Shown here: piece by piece, positions 1-8,308 of the stretch
How the letters are laid out: every line of letters starts with the position of its first letter
Numbering within the stretch: position 1 is the stretch's first letter
Origin: Burkholderiales bacterium
GTDB taxonomy: Bacteria; Pseudomonadota; Gammaproteobacteria; Burkholderiales; Burkholderiaceae_C
DNA length: 39,894 nucleotides
Direction: 5' to 3'
Assembly: GCA_947453625.1 (NCBI GenBank)
Contig: CANGHK010000046.1
Location: forward strand, 1 to 39,894
Position numbers and translations under genes: made by a program
Notes under the pieces: generated by a model
Told to the model about the DNA's origin: nothing
Database searches by the model: none
The model's input: the letters and a program-made list of their open reading frames with translations, nothing else

Positions 1-299
1 ACATCTACTTTCCCGACCCCTGGCACAAAAAGCGCCACCACAAGCGCCGGCTGATCCAACCCGACTTTGTCGCCAGCCTGATCACCCACCTGGCGCCGGG
101 TGGCTACCTGCATTGCGCCACCGACTGGGCGCCTTACGCCGAGCAGATGCTGGCGGTGCTGTCGGCCGATTCTGGCCTGGTCAACAGCGCGCCGGACTAC
201 GCGCCACGGCCGGACTGGCGGCCGCTGACCAAGTTCGAGAACCGCGGCCTGAAACTGGGCCATGGGGTCTGGGACTTGATGTTCCACCGGCGCCGGTGA
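1..299 (+). CDS. trmB: tRNA (guanine-N7-)-methyltransferase, C-terminal part
   Basis: This is the 3' end of a gene cut by the window start; about 99 codons are readable from base 3 to a TGA at 297-299. TrmB uses SAM to methylate G46 in the variable loop of tRNAs. The visible part starts inside the family motif [17 protein letters not shown], then [18 protein letters not shown], and ends with [17 protein letters not shown], which matches the TrmB signature (FPDPW, a T-D-W-x-x-Y-A block and TKFExRG). The N-terminal SAM-binding motif lies outside the window. It is convergent with uppP, with about 30 bases between the two stops. The family call is confident. Confidence 0.93.
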   Translation, partial: IYFPDPWHKKRHHKRRLIQPDFVASLITHLAPGGYLHCATDWAPYAEQMLAVLSADSGLVNSAPDYAPRPDWRPLTKFENRGLKLGHGVWDLMFHRRR

Positions 300-329
300 G
301 TCGACCGGCGCGGGTCATTCAATCCGCGC

Positions 330-1154
330 TCAATCCGCCCAGGTGACGGTGTTGGTCCACCAAGTCAGCAGCACCACCAGACCGAAGGCGATGCGGTACC
401 AGGCGAAGGGCACGAAGCTGTGGGTCGAAATGTAGCGCAGCAACCAGCGCACGCAGATCCAGGCGAAGATGAACGAGACGACAAAACCGACGCCGAATAC
501 CGGCGCGTCGGCCAGCGACAGGTTCGCGCGCTCCTTGAACAGGCTGTAGGCACCGGCGCCGATCAGCGTCGGGATGGCCAGGAAGAAGCTGAAGTCGGTC
601 GCGGCCTGACGCGACAGCCCGAGCAGCATGCCGCCGATGATGGTGGCGCCCGAGCGGCTGGTGCCGGGGATCATCGCCAGGCATTGCGCCAGGCCGACCT
701 TGAGCGCATCGACATGCGCCATCTCGTCGACGCTGTGGATGCGCACCAAAGACGCTGGCCGGCGCTCGGCCCAGAGGATGATCAGCGCGCCCAGGATGAA
801 GGTGCTGGCGACCACCGGGGCATTGAACAGATGGGCCTTGATCGCCTTGCCGAACAGCAGGCCCAGCACCACCGCCGGCACGAAGGCAATGCCGACGTTG
901 ACGACAAAGCGCCTGGCCCGCGCACTGTGGCCGAGCCCGCGCACGGTGTCGGCCAGGCGCTGCCAGTAGACGATGATCACGGCGATGATCGCGCCGGTCT
1001 GGATCGCGATGTCGAACACCTTGGCCTTGGCATCGGCCATGCCGAGCAGCGAGCCGGTGAGGATCAGGTGCCCGGTGGACGACACCGGCAGGAACTCGGT
1101 GAGACCCTCGACCACGCCCATGATCGCGGCCTTGCCCAACAACATCAGATCCAC
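330..1154 (-). CDS. uppP: undecaprenyl-diphosphatase
   Basis: Integral membrane phosphatase (BacA/UppP family) that dephosphorylates undecaprenyl pyrophosphate so that the lipid carrier of peptidoglycan and O-antigen synthesis can be reused. The 274-residue product has the family's usual length. The first motif [17 protein letters not shown] lies near residues 15-31, the second motif [12 protein letters not shown] near residue 160, and several hydrophobic segments follow. The start codon is a GTG at 1154 (product begins [13 protein letters not shown]), with GGGAG a few bases upstream; an overlapping ATG two bases upstream is out of frame. The gene lies about 60 bases downstream of the DUF1439 lipoprotein on the same strand and may be co-transcribed with it. 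Confidence 0.96.
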   Translation of the reverse strand: MDLMLLGKAAIMGVVEGLTEFLPVSSTGHLILTGSLLGMADAKAKVFDIAIQTGAIIAVIIVYWQRLADTVRGLGHSARARRFVVNVGIAFVPAVVLGLLFGKAIKAHLFNAPVVASTFILGALIILWAERRPASLVRIHSVDEMAHVDALKVGLAQCLAMIPGTSRSGATIIGGMLLGLSRQAATDFSFFLAIPTLIGAGAYSLFKERANLSLADAPVFGVGFVVSFIFAWICVRWLLRYISTHSFVPFAWYRIAFGLVVLLTWWTNTVTWAD

Positions 1155-1215
1155 ATGCGCTCCCGCCCCAAAAGCTGCGGATGATAGCTGCGGGCCTGGC
1201 CGCGGCGCGGCGCGC

Positions 1216-1833
1216 TCAGCTGCCGGCGCGGGCCAGCGTGATTTCCAGCCCGCGCGCCGTCACCGTCACCGCGCCGGGCTGCAGGCCGAGCTGGCGCAGC
1301 AAGGCCTGGCGCTCGGCGGGCACGTGGTAGATCGCCAGGTCTTCCATCGTGCGTTCGGCCAGCAGGCCGGCGATGCGCGACGCGGTGCCGGCTTGGCCGG
1401 CCGGCGTGGACGCGGTTGACGCGACCGGCGCGGCCGCCGGCTCGCCACCGGCCGCCACATCGATCCGCTGCACCCGCACCTGGGTCAGCCTCACCGAGGC
1501 GTCGCGCGGCTCGTAGCGCAGCGCACTCTCGAACACCAGCCTGGCCCGGCCCGACTTGCCCAACAGCCACTCCTGGGTCGTCAGGCTCAGGTCGACCGCC
1601 AGGCGGTTGCGCTCGGGCAGCAGGTGCAGGCTGGGCGCGGCGAGTTGCACGTCCACCACCTCCAGCAACCGCTTTTGCAGCGGAAACTGCCGGTTGATCA
1701 AGGCCGCAAGCTCGGCCTCCCCGAGCGTGATGACCTGCGGCGCGAGGGCGCTGGCGCAGCCCCCAATCAGGGTGAGAGCGGCCAGCGGCGCGCCAGCGCC
1801 CAGTGCGAAGAGGGTCTGTCTGCGGTTCATCAT
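1216..1833 (-). CDS. DUF1439 domain lipoprotein
   Basis: Predicted outer-membrane-targeted or periplasmic lipoprotein of about 205 residues related to the YceB/DUF1439 family, whose function is not established. The N-terminus has two Arg, a hydrophobic stretch and a lipobox LIGGC near residue 26, so signal peptidase II processing is expected. The mature part shows the DUF1439 pattern: an early [17 protein letters not shown] segment, then alternating hydrophobic beta-like segments. A short Ala/Pro-rich low-complexity stretch lies near two thirds of the protein. Start candidates are ATG at 1833, ATG at 1830 or GTG at 1836; I took 1833. It diverges from the tetR gene across a 78-base region that carries the tetR promoter and operator. 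Confidence 0.8.
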   Translation of the reverse strand: MMNRRQTLFALGAGAPLAALTLIGGCASALAPQVITLGEAELAALINRQFPLQKRLLEVVDVQLAAPSLHLLPERNRLAVDLSLTTQEWLLGKSGRARLVFESALRYEPRDASVRLTQVRVQRIDVAAGGEPAAAPVASTASTPAGQAGTASRIAGLLAERTMEDLAIYHVPAERQALLRQLGLQPGAVTVTARGLEITLARAGS

Positions 1834-1860
1834 CACGCATTTTGAGCGATGGCCCCGGTC

Positions 1861-1890
1861 TTGACCCCTGAACCGGCCAGCAGCTACATT
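1861..1890 (+). promoter_or_regulatory. sigma-70 type promoter of the tetR-RND operon
   Basis: A -35 element TTGACC at 1861-1866 and a -10 element TACATT at 1885-1890 are separated by 18 bases. The predicted transcription start near 1896-1898 leaves a leader of only about 15 bases before the ATG at 1912. The -10 element and the start point are covered by the palindrome at 1888-1911, as expected for repression by steric block. This is read by eye and not measured. Confidence 0.55.
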
Positions 1891-1911
1891 ACTGACCGAT
1901 CAGTCATTAAT
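1888..1911. promoter_or_regulatory. TetR-family operator (imperfect palindrome)
   Basis: A 24-base dyad in which 20 positions are symmetric, with core ACTGACCGATCAGT. This core resembles operators bound by TetR repressors of RND pumps. It ends at the base before the tetR ATG and overlaps the -10 and predicted start point of the promoter at 1861-1890. It lies between the divergent DUF1439 and tetR genes, so autoregulation of the tetR-MFP-RND operon is the simplest reading. Binding by this particular regulator is inferred. Confidence 0.65.
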
Positions 1912-2580
1912 ATGCCGCCTGTCGAACCCAGTCACCGCCGCCGCAAGCAAGCCCGACCGCAGGAATTGCTGGACGCGGCGCTGGCGCTGTTCGTCGAAAA
2001 AGGCTTTGCCGCGACCCGGGCCGAGGAAGTTGCAGCGCGCGCGGGGGTGTCCAAGGGCACGCTCTACCTCTACTACCCGAGCAAGGAAGAACTGCTCAAG
2101 GCGGTGATCAGCCACAACCTGTCGGACCGCATCGCCGAGGGCGCTGCACTGGCCGCAGGCTTCGAGGGCAGTGCCGGCGCCCTGCTGCGCGGCATCCTGA
2201 TCGAGTGGTGGGGCAATCTCTACGACAGCCCGGCCGCGGGCGTGTTCAAGCTGGTGATCACCGAGGTGCGCAACTTCCCCGACATCGCCCACTACTACGC
2301 CAGCCAGGTGATCGAGCCGGCCCACCAACTGCTGGGTGACATCGTGCGCCGGGGCATCGCCGCCGGCGAATTCCGCGCGGTCGATGTCGACAACGCGGTG
2401 CACTCCTTGATCCTGCCTATGGTGATGATCTGCCTGCACCGCCATTCGCTCGGTGCCTGCCCGCTGGACTGGCATCTCGACGGGCGACAATTCATCGCCC
2501 AGCATGTTCACTTGGTGCTGGACGGCCTGTGCGTGCACCCACTGGCTGGCGCTGCGGCCAGCCCCGCAGCCTCACGCTGA
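1912..2580 (+). CDS. TetR/AcrR family transcriptional regulator of the RND efflux operon
   Basis: A 222-residue one-domain regulator with a typical N-terminal TetR helix-turn-helix: RPQELLDAALALFVEKGF, then AEEVAARAGVSKGTLYLYY and PSKEELL, roughly residues 15-62. The C-terminal ligand-binding and dimer domain is more variable. I chose the ATG at 1912, because the upstream in-frame start at 1849 would place promoter and operator inside the coding region. The gene comes first in a row with a membrane fusion protein (20-base gap) and an RND pump, so it probably represses its own operon until an unknown ligand binds. The inducer cannot be read from the sequence. Confidence 0.92.
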   Translation: MPPVEPSHRRRKQARPQELLDAALALFVEKGFAATRAEEVAARAGVSKGTLYLYYPSKEELLKAVISHNLSDRIAEGAALAAGFEGSAGALLRGILIEWWGNLYDSPAAGVFKLVITEVRNFPDIAHYYASQVIEPAHQLLGDIVRRGIAAGEFRAVDVDNAVHSLILPMVMICLHRHSLGACPLDWHLDGRQFIAQHVHLVLDGLCVHPLAGAAASPAASR

Positions 2581-2600
2581 CCGACCGAATTCCCTTCCCC

Positions 2601-3818
2601 ATGAGTCCCCTGATGAAGTCCTGGCTCCGCTGGTTGCTGCCCTTGCTGGCACTGTCGATCGCCGCCGCGTTCGTTGGTCGGGCCTGGCAGGCGCGCAAGG
2701 CGGCCGCGCCCCTGGCCGCAGCGTCCGCGGCCGCCTCGGCCGCCAGCGCGGCGGCCTTGCCGACGCTGGAGTTGGCCGCGCCCGACCTGCTGACCGCGCA
2801 GCGCCAGCTGTTGACCCGCGGGCTGGAGGTCTCGGGCAGCCTGAAGGCCGTCAACAGTGCCTTCGTCAAGGCCAGGCTGGCGGCCGAACTCAAGACCCTG
2901 GACGTGCGCGAAGGCGACAGCGTGCGTGCCGGCCAGGTGCTGGGCCAGCTCGATGCGACCGAATTCGACTGGCGCCTGCGTCAAACCGACCAGCAGGCGC
3001 TGGCCGCCCGCGCCCAGCTCGAGATCGCCCAGCGCCAGCTGACCAACAACAAGGCCCTGGTGGCCCAGGGTTTCATCTCGCCGACCGCGCTGGAAACCTC
3101 GGTCTCGAGCGAGGCCGGGGCCCAGGCCACGCTGCAGGCCGCGCTCGCGGCGGTGGAACTGGCGCGCAAGTCGCGTGCTGATGCCGTGCTGACGGCGCCG
3201 ATCGCCGGCCTGGTCGCCCAGCGCCTGGCCCAGCCCGGCGAACGGGTCGCGGTGGACACCAGGATCCTGGAGATCGTCGACCTGTCGCGTCTCGAACTCG
3301 AGGCCGCGATCGCGCCGCAGGACCTGGCCGCGCTGCGGGTGGGCGCGCGCGGCCGCCTGGTGGTGGACGGCAGCGCCGAGTCGGTGCCGGCCAGCGTGGT
3401 GCGCATCAACCCGAGCGCGATGGCCGGCTCGCGCAGCGTGACGGCCTACCTGGCGGTGGCAGCCCACCCCAGCTTGCGCAACGGCCTGTTCGCGCGTGGC
3501 CGCATCGACCTCGACCAGCGCAGCGCGCTGACGCTGCCGCTGTCGGCGGTGCGCAGCGACCAGGCCCAGCCCTATGCGATCCTCGTGCGCAACGGCCGGG
3601 CCGAACACCGCATGCTGACGCTGGGCGTGCGCGGCCAGGCCGGCGGCGTGGAGGTGGTGGAGATCCTGCAGGGCCTGGCCGAGGGAGACCGCGTTCTCGC
3701 CGCCAGCGCCGGCCTGGTGCCCAACGGCGTTGCGCTGAAGCTGCCGGCCGCCGCCTTGCCCGCCCCCGCCCCGGCGGCCAGTGCAGCGCTGCTGGCCTCG
3801 GCCAGCGCCGCGGGCTGA
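2601..3818 (+). CDS. RND efflux periplasmic adaptor (membrane fusion protein)
   Basis: HlyD/AcrA-type adaptor of about 405 residues linking the inner-membrane RND pump to an outer-membrane channel. It begins with a single N-terminal membrane anchor (WLRWLLPLLALSIAAAFVG) and has no lipobox, so it is anchored by a transmembrane helix rather than by lipid. An Ala-rich linker follows at about residues 34-55. Next come the lipoyl half-motifs (VREGDSVRAGQVLGQLDA and LTAPIAGLVAQRLAQPGERV) around an alpha-helical hairpin, then the beta-barrel and membrane-proximal domains, and a Pro/Ala-rich tail. ATG at 2601 was chosen; ATG at 2613 is also possible. The next gene, the pump, starts 6 bases after the stop. 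Confidence 0.93.
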   Translation: MSPLMKSWLRWLLPLLALSIAAAFVGRAWQARKAAAPLAAASAAASAASAAALPTLELAAPDLLTAQRQLLTRGLEVSGSLKAVNSAFVKARLAAELKTLDVREGDSVRAGQVLGQLDATEFDWRLRQTDQQALAARAQLEIAQRQLTNNKALVAQGFISPTALETSVSSEAGAQATLQAALAAVELARKSRADAVLTAPIAGLVAQRLAQPGERVAVDTRILEIVDLSRLELEAAIAPQDLAALRVGARGRLVVDGSAESVPASVVRINPSAMAGSRSVTAYLAVAAHPSLRNGLFARGRIDLDQRSALTLPLSAVRSDQAQPYAILVRNGRAEHRMLTLGVRGQAGGVEVVEILQGLAEGDRVLAASAGLVPNGVALKLPAAALPAPAPAASAALLASASAAG

Positions 3819-3824
3819 CCCGCG

Positions 3825-6800
3825 ATGTGGTTCACCCGCCTGTCGATTGCCAACCCGGTGATGGCCGTGATGGTCATGCTGGCCTTCGTCGTGCTGGGGC
3901 TGTTTTCCTACCAGCGCCTGAAGGTCGACCAGTTTCCCGAGATCGATTTCCCGACCGTCGTGGTCCAGACCGACTACCCCGGCGCGTCGCCCGAAGTGGT
4001 GGAGAGCGAGGTCACGCGCAAGATCGAGGAATCTGTCAACACCATCGCCGGCATCAACCAGCTGTTCTCGCGCAGCTACGAGGGCAGCTCGGTCGTGATC
4101 GTGATGTTCAACCTCGACGTCAACGGCCGGCGCGCCGCCGACGATGTGCGCGAGAAGCTGGCGGTGATCAAGGCCAGCTTCCGCGACGAGGTCAAGGAAC
4201 CCCGGGTATCGCGCTACGACCCGGCCAGCACGCCTATCTTCTCGCTCGCCGTCACCTCGCCCGACAGCAGCAAGAGCGTGCAGGAGTTGACCACCTACGC
4301 GGACCAGGTGGTCAAGAAGCGGCTCGAGAACGTTCGCGGCGTGGGTTCGATCACGCTGGTGGGCGGCGTCAAGCGCGAGATCAACGTCTACCTGAAACCG
4401 CAGGCGATGGAGGCCTTCGGCGTCGGCGTCGAGAGCGTCATCAACGCCGTTCGCACCGAGAACCAGGACCTTCCCGCCGGCAGCCTGCGCTCGCGCGAGT
4501 CCGAGCGCATCGTCCAGGTCGAGGGCCGGGTCAAGCGGCCGGAAGACCTGAACAACCTGATCGTCGCGCGTCGTGGGGCATCGGGCACGGTCGGCGCCGC
4601 CGGCAGCACCCAGCCGGTACGGCTGTCGCAGGTGGCGCGGGTGGTCGACGGTCCCGAGGAGCTGGAATCGGTGGCGATGTACAACGGCCGGCGCATGCTG
4701 GCGCTGGAGGTCAAGAAGAGCCAGGGCGAGAACACCATCGACGTCGTCGACGGCCTGCTCAAGACGATGGACGCGCTGCGCCCGCAGTTGCCGCCCGGCA
4801 TGGCGCTGGAAGTGGTGCGCGACGGCTCGCGCGCGATCCGGGTCTCGGTGGCCAACGTCAAGCGCACGCTGTTCGAGGGCGCGCTGCTGACGATCGCCAT
4901 CGTCTTCCTGTTCCTCAACTCCTGGCGCTCGACCGTGATCACCGGGCTGACGCTGCCGATCGCGCTGATCGGCACCTTCCTGTTCATGGACATGTTCGGC
5001 TTCACGATCAACATGATCACGCTGATGGCGATGAGCTTGTGCGTGGGCCTGCTGATCGACGACGCGATCGTCGTGCGCGAGAACATCGTGCGCCATGTGC
5101 AGATGGGCAAGAGCGCGCACGCCTCGGCGCTGGCCGGCACCAACGAGATCGGGCTGGCGGTGCTCGCCACCACGCTGTCCATCGTCGCGGTGTTCCTGCC
5201 CATAGGATTCATGAGCGGCATCATCGGCAAGTTCTTCCATGAGTTCGGCCTGACCATCGTCGCCGCGGTGCTGATCTCGATGTTCGTCAGTTTCACGCTA
5301 GACCCGATGCTGAGCTCGGTATGGCACGACCCGGCGATAGACCGTGACAAGTACTACCGCGAGGGCCAGCCCTTCCAGCCCAAGGGCTGGTACGACCACA
5401 CGCTGGGCCGCTTGACGCACTGGGTCGACCGCGCCTCGCACCGGCTGGGCGAGGTCTACGTGGCCACACTGGGCTGGTCGCTGCGCCACAAGCTGGCCAC
5501 CGTGCTGATCGCCGGATCGACGCTGGTGCTGGCACTGCTGCTGGCGTCCAAGCTGGGCACCGAGTTCGTTCCCAAGGCCGATTACTCCGAGACCAACGTC
5601 GCCTTCTACACCCCGGCCGGCTCGTCGCTGGCCACCACCGAGGTCCGGGCCCGGCAGGTCGACGCGATCCTGCGCGAGATGCCCGAGGTGCGCTACACGC
5701 TGTCGACCATCAACACCGGCCAGGCCGCCGGCCGCAACTTCGTCTCGGTGTTCGTCCGCCTGGTCGACCGCAAGGACAGGGTGCGCAGCGTCGACCAGAT
5801 GTCGGTGCCGCTTCGTGCCCGCCTGGCTCAGGTCGCAGGCATCACCGTCACCCAGGTCGGCCTGCTCGACTCGGTGGGCGGCGGCAAGCCCATACAGCTG
5901 TCCATACAGGGCACCGACCTGGGTGAGTTGCAGCGCTTGACCGACACGCTGATGGTCAGGCTGGCCCAGGTGCCCGGCCTGGTCGACCTCGACACCAGCA
6001 TGAAGCCGCCCAAGCCGACGGTGGTGATAGCCGTGAGGCGCGACGCCGCCAACGACCTGGGGCTGTCGGTGGGCAGCATCACCAACACGCTGCGCGCGCT
6101 GGTGGCCGGCACGACGGTGGGCGACTGGCGCGCCGCCAACGACCAGACCTACGATGTCCGGGTGCGCCTGGCGCCCGAGTCGCGCGACAAGCCCGACGAC
6201 CTGGGCCAGCTCGGCCTGGTGCTGGGCAGCAATGCCGACGGCTCGACCCGCAGCGTGCGGCTGTCGCAGGTGGCCGACGTGCGGGCCGGACTGGGTGCCA
6301 ACCAGGTGAACCGGCGCGACCTGAACCGCGAGAGTGAATTGACCGCCAACACCAGCGGCCGCTCGCTGGGCGAGGTCTCGGCCGACGTGCGCAAGCTGCT
6401 GGACGCCACGCCGCTACCGCCGGGCTACAGCTACCGTTTCGGCGGATCGACCAAGGACATGCAGGAAAGCCTGGCCTACGCGGTGTCGGCGCTGGCGCTG
6501 GGGGTGGTGTTCATCTACATGATCCTGGCTTCGCAGTTCCACAGCTTTCTGCAGCCGCTGGCGCTGATGAGCTCGCTGCCGTTGACCCTGATCGGCGTGG
6601 TCGGCGCGCTGCTGATCTGGCGCAGCACGCTCAACATGTTCTCGGTCATCGGCGTGATCATGCTGATGGGGCTGGTGACCAAGAACGCGATCCTGCTGGT
6701 CGACTTCACGATCCGCGCCCGCGCCCCCACGGTCGACGAGCACGGCGTCGTCGTGCCCGGGCTGGACCGCAACGCGGCGCTGCTGCAGGCCGCGCGGGTG

Positions 6801-7067
6801 CGGCTGCGGCCCATCCTGATGACGACGCTGGCGATGATCTTCGGCATGCTGCCGCTGGCGCTGGCGCTGACTGAAGGGTCTGAGCAGCGAGCGCCCATGG
6901 GCCAGGCGGTGATAGGCGGGGTCATCACCTCGTCGCTGCTGACGCTGGTCGTGGTGCCGGTGATCTACTGCTGGCTGGACGACCTGGGCGCCTGGGTCGA
7001 GCGCCGGCTGTTCGGCGCGCCGGCGCTGCCCACGGTGCGTCAGGCTGCCGTCGTCCTGCCGAAATAG
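3825..7067 (+). CDS. RND multidrug efflux transporter permease (HAE1 family)
   Basis: Inner-membrane proton/drug antiporter of 1080 residues, close to the usual length of AcrB/MexB-type pumps. The N-terminal helix MWFTRLSIANPVMAVMVML is followed by a large periplasmic loop with the family segment YPGASPEVVESEVTRKIEE. The proton-relay residues are present: Asp412 and Asp413 in GLLIDDAIVVRENI of TM4, and Lys953 in GLVTKNAILLVDF of TM10. The second large periplasmic loop is also present, so the pump looks intact. Spacing of 6 bases to the adaptor indicates one operon. The outer-membrane partner may be the TolC-type protein at 8309. The substrate is unknown; HAE1 members export drugs, dyes, bile salts or solvents. 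Confidence 0.96.
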   Translation: MWFTRLSIANPVMAVMVMLAFVVLGLFSYQRLKVDQFPEIDFPTVVVQTDYPGASPEVVESEVTRKIEESVNTIAGINQLFSRSYEGSSVVIVMFNLDVNGRRAADDVREKLAVIKASFRDEVKEPRVSRYDPASTPIFSLAVTSPDSSKSVQELTTYADQVVKKRLENVRGVGSITLVGGVKREINVYLKPQAMEAFGVGVESVINAVRTENQDLPAGSLRSRESERIVQVEGRVKRPEDLNNLIVARRGASGTVGAAGSTQPVRLSQVARVVDGPEELESVAMYNGRRMLALEVKKSQGENTIDVVDGLLKTMDALRPQLPPGMALEVVRDGSRAIRVSVANVKRTLFEGALLTIAIVFLFLNSWRSTVITGLTLPIALIGTFLFMDMFGFTINMITLMAMSLCVGLLIDDAIVVRENIVRHVQMGKSAHASALAGTNEIGLAVLATTLSIVAVFLPIGFMSGIIGKFFHEFGLTIVAAVLISMFVSFTLDPMLSSVWHDPAIDRDKYYREGQPFQPKGWYDHTLGRLTHWVDRASHRLGEVYVATLGWSLRHKLATVLIAGSTLVLALLLASKLGTEFVPKADYSETNVAFYTPAGSSLATTEVRARQVDAILREMPEVRYTLSTINTGQAAGRNFVSVFVRLVDRKDRVRSVDQMSVPLRARLAQVAGITVTQVGLLDSVGGGKPIQLSIQGTDLGELQRLTDTLMVRLAQVPGLVDLDTSMKPPKPTVVIAVRRDAANDLGLSVGSITNTLRALVAGTTVGDWRAANDQTYDVRVRLAPESRDKPDDLGQLGLVLGSNADGSTRSVRLSQVADVRAGLGANQVNRRDLNRESELTANTSGRSLGEVSADVRKLLDATPLPPGYSYRFGGSTKDMQESLAYAVSALALGVVFIYMILASQFHSFLQPLALMSSLPLTLIGVVGALLIWRSTLNMFSVIGVIMLMGLVTKNAILLVDFTIRARAPTVDEHGVVVPGLDRNAALLQAARVRLRPILMTTLAMIFGMLPLALALTEGSEQRAPMGQAVIGGVITSSLLTLVVVPVIYCWLDDLGAWVERRLFGAPALPTVRQAAVVLPK

Positions 7068-7147
7068 AATTCACGCGCCATCCCCGCCGCTCTGCACCGC
7101 GCCCAACGGCATTCCACCGCTCTCACCGACCCCTCAGGACCCGCGCC

Positions 7148-7813
7148 ATGAACACCGAACAGGCCCGTTTCAACATGATCGAACAGCAGATCCGCCCCTG
7201 GGATGTGCTCGATCTCGGCGTGCTGTCGCTGCTGGCGATGGTGCGGCGCGAGGATTTCGTCCCCGCCGCCTACAAGGCGCTGGCCTTTGTCGACTGCGAA
7301 GTGCCCTTGGCCGACAGCGGCCACGACGGCCAATGCATGCTGGTGCCGCGGGTCGAGGCTAGGCTGCTGCAGGAAGCCCATGTCCAGCGCCACGAGCGGG
7401 TGCTCGAGATCGGCGCCGGCTCGGGCTTCATGGCCGCGCTGCTGGCCCACCGCGCGCAATCGGTGATCACGCTCGAATGCGTGCCCGCGCTGGCCAGGAT
7501 GGCCGCGGACAACCTCAAGCGCGCCGGCGTGCTCAACGCCAGCGTGCGCGAGATGGACGGCGCCCGCGGCCTGGCGTCCGAGGCGCCGTTCGACGTCATC
7601 CTGCTGTCGGGCTCGGTGCCCGAGGTCCCGCAGGTGCTGCTCGACCAGCTCAAGGTCGGCGGCCGGCTGCTGGCCATCGTCGGCCAGGAGCCGGTGATGC
7701 ACGCGCTGCGCATCACCCGCCTGTCGGACACGACACTGCAGACCGACTCGCTGTTCGACACGGTGGCGCCGCGCCTGCACGGCGTGGCCGAACCGACCCG
7801 CTTCGCGTTCTGA
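7148..7813 (+). CDS. protein-L-isoaspartate O-methyltransferase family protein
   Basis: A 221-residue SAM-dependent methyltransferase of the PCMT fold. Motif I is VLEIGAGSGFMAALLAH (about residues 85-101), and later strands are typical (FDVILLSGSVPEVP, LKVGGRLLAIVG). True isoaspartyl methyltransferases carry a GQTIS-type motif that contacts the isoaspartyl substrate. Here the equivalent segment reads GQCMLVPRVEARLL (residues 61-74), so the Thr-Ile-Ser element is missing and the substrate may differ. The N-terminal QARFNMIEQQIRPWDVLD block is typical of PCMT-family proteins next to tolC in Burkholderiales, as I recall. It is followed by a rhodanese gene and a tolC gene on the same strand. Confidence 0.85.
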   Translation: MNTEQARFNMIEQQIRPWDVLDLGVLSLLAMVRREDFVPAAYKALAFVDCEVPLADSGHDGQCMLVPRVEARLLQEAHVQRHERVLEIGAGSGFMAALLAHRAQSVITLECVPALARMAADNLKRAGVLNASVREMDGARGLASEAPFDVILLSGSVPEVPQVLLDQLKVGGRLLAIVGQEPVMHALRITRLSDTTLQTDSLFDTVAPRLHGVAEPTRFAF

Positions 7814-7864
7814 TCGGCAGGCACAGCGCCGCATGCCACCGAGTCACGCCAGACCAGCAGCACC

Positions 7865-8212
7865 ATGAACCCCACCGTGCCACAACTGCGGGTGCAGGAC
7901 CTCGCCGCCTTCGTGCAGGCCAGCGCGGAGAACCCGCCGCTGCTGCTCGACGTGCGCGAAGCCTGGGAACTGCAGACCGCAGGCCTGGACCTGCCCGGCG
8001 CCCGCCTGATGCACATCCCTATGAGCAGCCTCCCGGCCCGCTTGCATGAGCTCGACCGCACGCAGCCCATCCTCGGCCTGTGCCATCACGGCGCGCGCAG
8101 CCTGCAGTGTGTCGCATTCCTGCGTCGGCAAGGCTTCGACTCCGCCTACAACATCGCTGGTGGCATAGACGCCTGGTCGCGCGAGGTGGACCCAACCGTG
8201 CCCCGGTATTGA
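7865..8212 (+). CDS. single-domain rhodanese-like protein
   Basis: A 115-residue cytoplasmic rhodanese domain with no signal peptide. The first motif is LLLDVREAWELQTAG (residues 26-40), and the active-site loop LCHHGARS carries the catalytic Cys at about residue 73. The C-terminal YNIAGGIDAWSREVDP motif matches single-domain rhodaneses such as GlpE/PspE. Such proteins carry persulfide sulfur on the cysteine; the physiological acceptor is not predictable here. It lies 51 bases after the PCMT-like gene and about 96 bases before tolC, and probably belongs to that unit. The gene is intact. Confidence 0.92.
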   Translation: MNPTVPQLRVQDLAAFVQASAENPPLLLDVREAWELQTAGLDLPGARLMHIPMSSLPARLHELDRTQPILGLCHHGARSLQCVAFLRRQGFDSAYNIAGGIDAWSREVDPTVPRY

Positions 8213-8308
8213 CCGCAGGGACCTGGCATAGCCGCCCGGCTTTGGCACCAGTCCCTCTCCATTTCCACCCGATCCTCGCGATCCGCCCATTTTCCAAGGA
8301 CTCCGTTC

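Noticed and set aside
2508-5240. A 910-codon open frame on the minus strand across the adaptor and pump genes
   Set aside because: It lies antisense to two strongly recognisable genes, its translation is His/Gln/Arg/Gly-rich low-complexity sequence, and it shows no domain. Such frames are common in GC-rich coding DNA.
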